From NCBI GenBank assembly GCA_002412625.1, contig DHVK01000030.1, positions 1 through 64,000 on the forward strand: DNA of 64,000 bases. Direction: 5' to 3'. The stretch is from Cloacimonetes bacterium UBA5210 (GTDB taxonomy: Bacteria; Cloacimonadota; Cloacimonadia; Cloacimonadales; Cloacimonadaceae). Position 1 is the first letter of the stretch. Each line of letters begins with the position of its first letter. The position numbers were made by a program, and so were the translations under genes. Below are positions 32,114 to 39,287 of this stretch, in pieces. The notes beneath the pieces were generated by a model. The model did no database searches, was not told where the DNA came from, and saw nothing but the letters and a program-made list of their open reading frames with translations.

Positions 32114-32826
32114 ATCGCTCTCCCTAAGTCTATTTCTGCTATATCCACATCCGGACATTGCTGGCAGATGGATTCAATGATATACATCACCTTCATAGCT
32201 TTACGCAGGTTACCGCCACTGTTGAAGTCGATCTTCTCCACTAACTCAGGAGTGACATCCACCTCCATAACTTCACGGGCAACCATCTCGATGTCCTGCT
32301 TACTCAAGAACTGGAACTCATAGAAGTAGTTGCAGCGGTCGAAGTAGTGGGCATTGATCTGTGAGAGCTTGTCCCTGGCTCCCTGCATGCCGACTAATAT
32401 CAGCACCGTCAGTGTCTCATCCACGATGTCCCGGATCGCTCCCAACAGCTTCTCATGCGAGAAGGCATAGTCGATCTCATCGATTACGATCACTGTATCC
32501 TTGTGATCTTCCAAGATGTGCAGGATCAACTGCAGCAGGTTGTTTGCCGTTCCGATGGGGATCATGGCACCGAGCCGGAACTTGCGGTACAGAGCGCTTA
32601 AGAGCGCCACCATAAAGGCTTTGGGTGTGGTCGTGGATTCCAGGCGCAGGTAGATGTACCCTCGCTGAAATGCCATCCTTTGGGCATAAGTGGTCTTGCC
32701 GAGACCGGGTGCTCCATAGAGCATCCCCAGTCCCACCATCTCCATCTTGGGACGGTTGAGCAGGAAGCGGATGCATTCGTCTGCTTCCATTACGTTGTTG
32801 ATCGGCACAAGTTTGTTCTGTTTCAA
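32110..32826 (-). CDS. MuB-like AAA+ ATPase, target DNA activator
   Basis: The 238-aa ATPase resembles MuB, which coats target DNA, delivers it to the transposase and gives target immunity. Walker A is GAPGLGKT (38-45) and Walker B VIVIDEID (112-119); the later QGARDKLSQINAHYFDR and YFYEFQFLSKQDIEMVA parts match this AAA family. I use the TTG start at 32826 because a GGAGG lies five to seven bases upstream and no ATG is near. It overlaps the next gene by ATGA. Confidence 0.85.
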   Translation of the reverse strand: MKQNKLVPINNVMEADECIRFLLNRPKMEMVGLGMLYGAPGLGKTTYAQRMAFQRGYIYLRLESTTTPKAFMVALLSALYRKFRLGAMIPIGTANNLLQLILHILEDHKDTVIVIDEIDYAFSHEKLLGAIRDIVDETLTVLILVGMQGARDKLSQINAHYFDRCNYFYEFQFLSKQDIEMVAREVMEVDVTPELVEKIDFNSGGNLRKAMKVMYIIESICQQCPDVDIAEIDLGRAI

Positions 32827-32837
32827 GCTATCCTCCG

Positions 32838-34940
32838 TTATCTGATCCCAGCCCGCTTGAGCATCTCTTCAAAGCTCTTGGGCTTGACTTTGCCTGTTAG
32901 GTCACTGTTGACTGCGGTCTCCATTATCTCAGCATCCCGCTTGGGTACTATAGGTGTTACATCCGATTTGATCGGTTCAAGCTGCGGCAGCTTCTTCAGC
33001 ATCTGCTTCTCCATCGCATTGATGGCTTCGTCTCGGCCCGGCTTGGGTGGCTCGATCATGGCAGGCTGCTTGAACATGGGGTTTGCTTCTATTGCCTGCG
33101 CCTTACGCATGGGAAGCATCAGCCTGTCGACTACGATCTGCGTTTGTTTGACTATCGTCTTGGTACGTTGCTCAGTGCGCCGCTGCAGCTTCTTGATCTC
33201 CTTGTATTCCTTGTTTAGTTCTTTGAAGGAAGTGGGTTGATCTTCTGCGAGTTGGATCATCGGATGCTGGGTCCGGCGTAGTTCTGCCTGGCAGAGGAAG
33301 GTGTCTTTGGTATCATAGACCAGTATCCATCTGGCATCTCCCAGATCGTAGCGGATGATCACGTCTTTGCCGATGTGGTTGGTTAGTTCTACGTTCCAGT
33401 ACATCAGCTTACCGAGTAGGATGCCGTTATTGCGCAGATGCTTGCGTTCCGCACTCAGCATCATGAAGTTGAGCTTGCCGGGGACCACTATGCGGTCTTC
33501 CGGTAGCTTGGATGAGCTGAATACCTCCCAGGGCGTCTTGTTGTTCAGGCTCGAGTGAGATCGTTCTCCATAGATATGCCTTACATAGTAGGCGATCATC
33601 TGCATCGTCTCTTCAATAGTGGGAGGATGCGCTTCAAAGAGCTTCTTTGACCACTTCTCGTTCCGCATCAGAGTGCAAGGCTTGTCATCGATGGATGCGC
33701 CTCTAAAGCTGGAGATAAACCGTTCAAACTGCTCCTGGAAGGTCTTGAAGAAGCGTTCAATCACCTTCGCCTTGGCATTGTAGCTCTTGGCGAATACGGC
33801 ATTGATCCCCAGCCGGGGGAAGATACCACAGAGTTCAGTCTCCAGATCATGCTCTTCCCAGTTTTCGTGGAACAGCTTACTCTTGAAAGCCTTGCCATTG
33901 TCGAGATAGACGATCTTGGGCAAGGCTCCCCAGTTGAGAAAGCCGTTTCGGAAGGCAACTTGGATATGATGGCTATCTTCAGTAAAGGCAAGTGAGGCTC
34001 CCACCGGATATCTGGATGCCCAGTCGAAGACCATGATCATAGTCATGCGTTGCGCTTTCCCGGTCTTGGGATTCATGATATCAAAGGCGAGAGTATGACC
34101 ATCGGCTACCCAGACATCGCCCACATTGAGCAGGCTGGCATCCCTGATGATCGTCTTGACGATGCTCTCGGCCACTGCCTTGCTGCCTTTCCGAGCCTGC
34201 ACCCAGATAGCCTGGTTATTGGTAACCCAGTCATTGCACCATCTCCTCAGAGTCGGCTCACTGGCATTGGATTCCAGGATTCCCTTCCGGGCAGCATCTT
34301 TCAAGCTGCCTACCGCAGTTGAGATCTTGATGTTGTTGGGATTAAGCAGCAGGTTGAGCAGGTAGTTCTGTTCGATGAAGCTGACCTTGCGTCCCCGGCT
34401 TTGATTCTTGCTCTTATGCAGCAGACAGTACATATCGTGGTTATTACTCAGGTAGCGCTCCAGCCAGATGCGTAGCGAGCGTTCACTGCGTTTCCCCACC
34501 AGTTGGTATAGCTCCGGGATCAGGTTCTTGCTGTTGAAGTCTGCATTGATCTGCTGCCACTCTTCTACCCGGGACTTGCATTGCTCCAGGCGATAAAGGA
34601 CAGTAGAACAGAACTGACCATAGAGCCTGGCTTCGTTCTCATACTTATATGGTATATAGTCCGGAGGACTGAGATCGATGTAATCATCATCCAGCCGTTC
34701 CTTGAAGTCGGGACCCTTGACCGGGATCGGTTTCTCGATACTGCTTTCAGTCTCCCATACGATAGTCTGCTTATCGTTCTCGATGTCTGTCTCGTTATCT
34801 GCACCCGGCATCTCAGTCGGTATCACCATGGTTGTGGTTTGGGTAGTTGAAGCTGTTTCCGACTCCAGACTCGGCTTGCCCATAATGACGGTATTATAGA
34901 ACTGGGCATATTCGGATGATGTTACGCTATAGAAGCTCAT
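32838..34940 (-). CDS. MuA-like DDE transposase
   Basis: The 700-aa enzyme (ATG 34940, GGGAGGA upstream) joins phage ends to target DNA during insertion and replicative transposition. It has an N-terminal DNA-binding part, with DLSPPDYIPYKYENEA as linker, and an HTH-rich segment about 110-270. The catalytic rve core follows, with Asp280 (VWVADGHTLAFD), Asp347 (VYLDNGKAF) and Glu395 (AKVIERFFKTF). A Mu-type C-terminal barrel and a basic tail close it. It presumably binds the TTTGCAG-type sites at 1206-1379 and 36557-36708. Its start overlaps the HTH gene by 14 bp. Confidence 0.93.
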   Translation of the reverse strand: MSFYSVTSSEYAQFYNTVIMGKPSLESETASTTQTTTMVIPTEMPGADNETDIENDKQTIVWETESSIEKPIPVKGPDFKERLDDDYIDLSPPDYIPYKYENEARLYGQFCSTVLYRLEQCKSRVEEWQQINADFNSKNLIPELYQLVGKRSERSLRIWLERYLSNNHDMYCLLHKSKNQSRGRKVSFIEQNYLLNLLLNPNNIKISTAVGSLKDAARKGILESNASEPTLRRWCNDWVTNNQAIWVQARKGSKAVAESIVKTIIRDASLLNVGDVWVADGHTLAFDIMNPKTGKAQRMTMIMVFDWASRYPVGASLAFTEDSHHIQVAFRNGFLNWGALPKIVYLDNGKAFKSKLFHENWEEHDLETELCGIFPRLGINAVFAKSYNAKAKVIERFFKTFQEQFERFISSFRGASIDDKPCTLMRNEKWSKKLFEAHPPTIEETMQMIAYYVRHIYGERSHSSLNNKTPWEVFSSSKLPEDRIVVPGKLNFMMLSAERKHLRNNGILLGKLMYWNVELTNHIGKDVIIRYDLGDARWILVYDTKDTFLCQAELRRTQHPMIQLAEDQPTSFKELNKEYKEIKKLQRRTEQRTKTIVKQTQIVVDRLMLPMRKAQAIEANPMFKQPAMIEPPKPGRDEAINAMEKQMLKKLPQLEPIKSDVTPIVPKRDAEIMETAVNSDLTGKVKPKSFEEMLKRAGIR

Positions 34941-35268
34941 CTGATCCTCCCGGCTCATCCGTTACAGGGGCATACCCATAGATCAGGGCACTGACCACCT
35001 GCATGCCGTCGATCTCAATCTCGGCTTCTACAAACTCGCTCGGTGTGACAAGATTCATGTCACAGTGAGCAGTCTCCAGTTCATAGAGTTCCGGGTTCGT
35101 CAGCACGAAGCTCTTATTGACGCTCCGGCTCCCGGACTTCACAAACTGCTTATGCGTCTTCAACTGCATATCTGCTATGTAGCGCCAGACAGTCCTCTTG
35201 GAACAGCCCTTCAGTTCAGCCACCCGTTCTACGGTGAGCCAGACTGCTTTGATCTTTCTCTTGCTCAT
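34927..35268 (-). CDS. HTH DNA-binding protein at head of the early operon
   Basis: From ATG 35268 the protein is 113 aa. The frame is open upstream to 35664, but that part reads through the operator repeats and is unlikely to be coding. The N-terminus holds a helix-turn-helix (WLTVERVAELKGCSKRTVWRYI, residues 9-30). The rest is acidic and ends ALIYGYAPVTDEPGGSDELL. Position right before the transposase gene matches Ner or other early regulators of Mu-like phages. One operator-like TCGGTGTGACA lies inside the gene (35040-35050). Confidence 0.6.
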   Translation of the reverse strand: MSKRKIKAVWLTVERVAELKGCSKRTVWRYIADMQLKTHKQFVKSGSRSVNKSFVLTNPELYELETAHCDMNLVTPSEFVEAEIEIDGMQVVSALIYGYAPVTDEPGGSDELL

Positions 35269-35334
35269 ACTCAATCTCAATATATAGATGCCACTTTGAA
35301 TCACCGTCGCTGTGACAAACCTGGCTCGTTTTGA

Positions 35335-35478
35335 TGTCACACCGAGCAAATCTACCTTTGTCACACCGACGCTCGGTGTGACACGCTTCTTACTCATTCT
35401 GGTTAATAGACTTAACTGCTCTCGTCCCCGTTTGGGCTTCGGTGTGACACGTGTCACACCGAGTTTTTTGTCACACCG
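35335..35478. promoter_or_regulatory. Operator array between early operon and repressor
   Basis: Six copies of TGTCACACCGA or its complement are packed here: 35335, 35359, 35373, 35439, 35452 and 35469. Copies 35359/35373 form one inverted pair separated by 3 bp. Copies 35439/35452 form a perfect 24-bp palindrome (35439-35462). Further copies are at 35040, 36601 and 36666. Such arrays in the immunity region are usually the binding sites of the phage repressor, here the S24-type protein. Confidence 0.7.
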
Positions 35479-35693
35479 TGACATTTTATGCCCCCTTGCT
35501 TGCTGCTTGTAAGTGCTTGCTTTCATAAGCACCTCCCTTATTTGGTTAATGGTCTCTACGTTACTGCACTGCAATAACTTGGGAAGTCCTTTCTGCAAAA
35601 AGAGGCACTTTAGTTTTTTCCTGAGCAGTGGCGGAATAATCCGCCGGGTAAACACGCTATGCAATTTTGTGCTTGACGTGAACCATCTGGGTA

Positions 35694-35735
35694 TTTACAT
35701 TGTTCACAGATGCACTATGATACCCATGTGGGTAT
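35694..35735 (+). promoter_or_regulatory. Repressor promoter with palindromic box
   Basis: TTTACA (35694-35699), 16 bp, then TATGAT (35716-35721) precede the repressor gene. A palindrome ATACCCATGTGGGTAT (35720-35735) overlaps the -10 box and repeats GGGTATTT found at 35689. Its sequence differs from the GTGTGACA operators, so a second regulator may act here. Confidence 0.55.
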
Positions 35736-35769
35736 TTGTCAACAGCAAATAGCGCCCTAAGGGGGATAA

Positions 35770-36501
35770 ATGGACAACTCGACCATAGGTGGACGTATCC
35801 AAACCCTAATGAAATCAATGGGTTTGAAGCAATGGGAATTTGCCGAGAAATTCGGTGTTTCCAAGAACTCAGTCATCAGATACAAGACTGATGAGCGTGA
35901 TCCGGATGCCGGATTTTTAAGGAAATTGGCAGATCAATACGTGAACATTAACTGGCTTTTGAAGGGTGAAGGACCCATGCTGATCCCCGGCCCCTGGGAG
36001 CATGATTCGACCATCCAGCGTAACGACCGCTATCAGATCGTCAGTGGCAGGCAACTGCTAATTGATGAAAGGGGAGATACTTATATCCGTTCGTCAGTGT
36101 TCCCGATCTTGGCGGAAATTTCCGCCGGAACCCCCGCCGAAGTGATCGAAGATAAGGATAATCGCTTACAGGTTGAAATACCGAATACTTACATCCCGCA
36201 AGGTGCCCCCAACTACATGGCCTTCATGGTTCGAGGCAGCAGTATGAAGCCGCAGATCATGAATGACGATATAGTATTGATATATAAGACATCTGAGTGG
36301 GATAAGGTTGATAACCTGGTCTGTGCCGTGCGAGTCGATGGAGGCATCACTCTCAAACGTGTAAAGTTCGATCATACAAAGAGAAGCCTGTTGCTGGAAC
36401 CCATCAATATAGACTACCCGACTCTTATATTAGACCATGATCAGACCAGAGACGTTTACCTGCTCGGCACACTTGCTGTCCAGTTGCGAGTTTACGGATA
36501 G
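35770..36501 (+). CDS. Phage repressor, HTH plus S24 (LexA/CI-like) peptidase
   Basis: The 243-aa protein has an XRE-type HTH (about residues 8-62, WEFAEKFGVSKNSVIRYK) and an S24 self-cleaving domain. The likely scissile bond is Ala119-Gly120 (AEISAGTP). The catalytic dyad is Ser158 (VRGSSMKP) and Lys196 (GITLKRVKF). Repressors of this kind keep the prophage silent and are cleaved after DNA damage through RecA, which would link induction to the SOS response. It lies divergent from the early operon, in the position of the Mu c gene, and starts at ATG 35770 behind AAGGGGG. Confidence 0.9.
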   Translation: MDNSTIGGRIQTLMKSMGLKQWEFAEKFGVSKNSVIRYKTDERDPDAGFLRKLADQYVNINWLLKGEGPMLIPGPWEHDSTIQRNDRYQIVSGRQLLIDERGDTYIRSSVFPILAEISAGTPAEVIEDKDNRLQVEIPNTYIPQGAPNYMAFMVRGSSMKPQIMNDDIVLIYKTSEWDKVDNLVCAVRVDGGITLKRVKFDHTKRSLLLEPINIDYPTLILDHDQTRDVYLLGTLAVQLRVYG

Positions 36502-36556
36502 GGGCTAATTCACTGTAAAACAAGGATTTTCGAAAGCAGTCTAAAAACAGCGCAAA

Positions 36557-36708
36557 TTTGCAGAAACGGTGATCAGAAAACGTCCAAATACGTCCAAAGC
36601 TCGGTGTGACACAGTCTAAAACCAGTCCAACATAAGTCCCCACCAATCTAAGCCTTATCCCCCTTTGTCACACCGACGCCCATTTGCAGTTTTGGGTGAC
36701 TCTTTATA
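36557..36708 (+). repeat. Left end of the prophage: transposase sites
   Basis: TTTGCAG sites at 36557 (followed by AAACGGTGATCA) and 36683 (followed by TTTTGGGTGA) match the two site types of the right end. The outer one runs into CTCTTTATA, ending at 36708. Between them lie two repressor-type boxes, 36601-36611 and 36666-36676, so repressor and transposase may compete for the end. The 307-bp gap 36502-36808 contains this end and the arsR promoter. Confidence 0.7.
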
Positions 36709-36751
36709 AAATAGCTGAGATAATAGCTTATAGCGCATAAGGAGAAAAAGC

Positions 36752-36796
36752 TTGACATCTGAGGGCACCAGTAATATATGAACACATATTCACATA
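36752..36796 (+). promoter_or_regulatory. arsR promoter and ArsR/SmtB-type operator
   Basis: TTGACA (36752-36757), 17 bp and TATATG (36775-36780) form a strong promoter. Over and after the -10, TATATGAACA, a two-base spacer and TATTCACATA make an imperfect 12-2-12 repeat as bound by metal sensors of the SmtB/CadC group. Only about 45 bp separate the prophage end from the -35 box, so the insertion left this promoter intact. Confidence 0.7.
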
Positions 36797-36808
36797 CTGG
36801 AGTTCCAA

Positions 36809-37162
36809 ATGAGCGATAGATGCTTATGCAAACTAATATCACAAAGTGAGATAGACGAGATCAAAGCTGCCTTGCCCAATGCCGAAACTATCACCAGGCT
36901 CGCCGAGTTCTACAAAGTCTTTGGGGATCCCTCCCGGCTTACCTTGTTGCACTTTCTTAGCAAAGCCGAGCTTTGTGTGGCAGATCTGGCAGCGCTGGCG
37001 GGGATGGGACAATCCGCAGTATCGCATCAATTGAAGCTATTGCGCCTTAGTCGCCTGGTGAAATTTCGCAAGGAAGGCACCGTGGTCTATTATTCCCTAA
37101 ACGATGCTCATATCCAAAGCTTGTTTGATGTGGCCTTGGAACATGTGATGGAAGAATCATGA
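36809..37162 (+). CDS. ArsR/SmtB-family metal-sensing repressor
   Basis: The 117-aa winged-helix repressor has FGDPSRLTLLHFLSKAELCV and GQSAVSHQLKLLR as recognition region. The C-terminal helix carries Asp, His, His and Glu in the D-x-H-x10-H-x2-E spacing of the SmtB/CzrA zinc site (DAHIQSLFDVALEHVMEE). The alpha3 cysteine motif is incomplete (ELCVADL), although an N-terminal RCLC pair is present. Zinc-type sensing is therefore most likely; cadmium or lead cannot be excluded. It overlaps the ATPase gene by 4 bp and probably represses both genes from 36775. Confidence 0.88.
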   Translation: MSDRCLCKLISQSEIDEIKAALPNAETITRLAEFYKVFGDPSRLTLLHFLSKAELCVADLAALAGMGQSAVSHQLKLLRLSRLVKFRKEGTVVYYSLNDAHIQSLFDVALEHVMEES

Positions 37163-39243
37163 TCATCAAGGAATACGAGATCAAGAATCTGGATTGCGCG
37201 GGCTGCAGCGCCAAGATTGAAGGTGAAATCGCGAATCTGGCGGAAGTCAACAGTGTTAACCTGGATTTTTTCAATAAACGCTTGATCGTGCAATATAACC
37301 AAGACGCCGAGAACGCTTTGGAGCGGCTGAACCAGATCGCTTCAGGAATCGAGCCAGGAGTGGCTATATTGAACAAAGGTGACAAAATCGCAAAGCCCAA
37401 GAGCTTTTACGCCCAAGTGATCTATGCCGGGCTTGCGCTGTGGCTGATTGCAAAATTTGCCCCAATCTCCCCGGCTATGGTGCTATGGATGATGATTGCC
37501 GCCTACCTGATGGTGGCGGGAAGAGTATTGCACAGCGCGCTAAAAGAGGTATTCTCCAAACAACTATTGGCAGAGCATTTCCTGATGAGCATTGCCAGTT
37601 TGGGAGCAGTGTATCTGGGTGAATATACCGAGGCCATCGCAGTGATCGCCCTATACGAACTGGGGCAATATCTGGAAACCAAAGCCATCACCCGCAGTAG
37701 AAACACGATATCCGGAATGATGTCGCTAAGCCCGGAGCAAGCCCATGTGAAAAGCGCTGATGGCGTGGTGGATCGCAAGCTGAATCTGGTAAATCCGGGA
37801 GATATTCTGGTTGTACACCCCGGTGAGCGTATTCCGCTGGACGGACGCATTGTGAAGGGCGAAAGCAGTTTGGATACATCCAGTGTAAGCGGAGAATCCG
37901 CACCCCTGTCCGTAACGATTGGCGACGAGATCTTTGCCGGATGCTTGAACCAATCCGGGCTGCTGGAAATGGAAACCACCCAGAAAGAGGCTGACAGTAT
38001 GGTGGCGCGCATTCTTGCGCTGATTGACAACGCTTCGGCCCGCAAATCCCGCCAGGAACGGTTCATCACGCGCTTTGCCCGGATTTACACTCCGGTAGTT
38101 GTAGCCTTGGCGATAATGGTGTTCGTGGTCCCGGTGCTTCTCGGTTATCCTGCCGCGGTTTGGTTCAAACGCGCGTTGGTTTTTTTGATCGTCAGTTGCC
38201 CCTGCGCACTGGTGATATCCATCCCGCTCACTTATTATATCGGCATCGGACTTGCAGCACGCAAGGGCATCATCTTCAAAGGCAGCGTGTTTTTGGATGG
38301 CCTGAGGCAAACCTCGGTGATGGTCTTCGATAAAACCGGAACCATTACCACCGGCAAACTGAAGCTGGAGGAGTTGCACACGGCGCAAGGCAGAACCGAG
38401 GCTGAACTGCGTGAAGCTCTGGCGATCGCCGAAGCGGGATCCAAACACCCCTATGCTCTGGCGGTAAATGAAGTACTACGATTCAGCATTTCACCGGAAC
38501 AGATCACGGATTACAAGGAAATCCCCGGCAAGGGAATCCGCATGAATTATGCCAATGTGGAGTATCTGGCAGGGTCCGAAAACTTCCTGAGAGAGGCCGG
38601 ATTTACCGAGTTTGAGGATCCCGGAGACCGTAGCTGTGTGCATGTAGCCAAAAGCGGGGTCTATCTGGGCGCTGCCAGTTTCAGCGACGAGATCAAGCCC
38701 GGCATGCTCCACAGCCTGATAGAGCTGAGGAAACTGGGTGTGCAAAGCATGTATATGCTGTCCGGAGATAGATGGGCAAAGGCCAAAGCCGTATCCACGG
38801 AACTGAATTTGGATGGTTTCAAAGCGGAGCTACTCCCCGCGGAAAAACTTGGCGCGCTGGAAGAGATAATGACCACGAGCGGGGGCAAGACAGCCTTCAT
38901 CGGTGATGGCATGAACGACGCGCCGGTATTGGCACGTGCTGACATCGGTATTGCGATGGGCGCGATTGGCGCGCAGGCATCCATCGACAGCGCGGATGTG
39001 GTGCTGCTGAATGACAAACCGGAGCAGATCGTGCATGCTTATCTGCTTTCCCGGGCGGTGAACCGTAAAGTGTGGCAAAATATCATCCTTGCCCTGGGAA
39101 TCAAGATATTGGTGATGGTGCTGGGCGTAGCGGGCATCAGCGGGCTGTGGGAGGCAATAATCGCGGATGTGGGAGTGACGCTATTGGTCATATTCAACAG
39201 CCTTAGCCTCAGCCGGCTCAACAGCAGGCTTGACAAGAATTAA
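37159..39243 (+). CDS. P1B-type heavy-metal exporting ATPase (Zn/Cd/Pb type)
   Basis: The 694-aa inner-membrane pump exports divalent metals using ATP. It has one N-terminal HMA domain with the LDCAGC metal site (Cys13, Cys16), then membrane helices, the A-domain and the SCPCAL motif (about 346-348) typical of Zn/Cd/Pb pumps. The phosphorylated Asp is in DKTGTITTGK (about 391) and the hinge is GDGMNDAPVLARADIGIAMG. It is co-transcribed with the ArsR gene, which supports a metal-resistance role. Gene start ATG 37159 overlaps arsR. Confidence 0.93.
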   Translation: MIIKEYEIKNLDCAGCSAKIEGEIANLAEVNSVNLDFFNKRLIVQYNQDAENALERLNQIASGIEPGVAILNKGDKIAKPKSFYAQVIYAGLALWLIAKFAPISPAMVLWMMIAAYLMVAGRVLHSALKEVFSKQLLAEHFLMSIASLGAVYLGEYTEAIAVIALYELGQYLETKAITRSRNTISGMMSLSPEQAHVKSADGVVDRKLNLVNPGDILVVHPGERIPLDGRIVKGESSLDTSSVSGESAPLSVTIGDEIFAGCLNQSGLLEMETTQKEADSMVARILALIDNASARKSRQERFITRFARIYTPVVVALAIMVFVVPVLLGYPAAVWFKRALVFLIVSCPCALVISIPLTYYIGIGLAARKGIIFKGSVFLDGLRQTSVMVFDKTGTITTGKLKLEELHTAQGRTEAELREALAIAEAGSKHPYALAVNEVLRFSISPEQITDYKEIPGKGIRMNYANVEYLAGSENFLREAGFTEFEDPGDRSCVHVAKSGVYLGAASFSDEIKPGMLHSLIELRKLGVQSMYMLSGDRWAKAKAVSTELNLDGFKAELLPAEKLGALEEIMTTSGGKTAFIGDGMNDAPVLARADIGIAMGAIGAQASIDSADVVLLNDKPEQIVHAYLLSRAVNRKVWQNIILALGIKILVMVLGVAGISGLWEAIIADVGVTLLVIFNSLSLSRLNSRLDKN

Positions 39244-39287
39244 ACAAAAAACATTTTGGAAAGATAAAAGACTTTTCTGGAGAATAT

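Larger units (their letters stand above)
1206..36708 (-). mobile_element. Mu-like transposable prophage carrying cargo
   Basis: The element holds, on the minus strand from about 36.7 kb downward, a repressor/HTH switch, MuA- and MuB-like transposition proteins, GemA- and DUF3164-like early proteins and a head-tail late region. The ends are inferred. At 36683-36708 and 1206-1240 a TTTGCAG-type site is followed outward by a TTTATA hexamer (TATAAA read inward). Further copies of the site lie at 36557 and between 1255 and 1379. The exact terminal bases and the target-site duplication could not be fixed. About 9.5 kb (17.5-27.0 kb) is plus-strand cargo not expected in such a phage. Without it the phage part is only about 26 kb, which is compact. 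Whether the prophage is still active is unknown, but no late gene is visibly frameshifted. Confidence 0.85.

Noticed and set aside
35269..35664. N-terminal extension of the HTH gene
   Set aside because: It translates the operator repeats (VTR, VTP, GVT peptides) and is better explained as noncoding immunity-region DNA.
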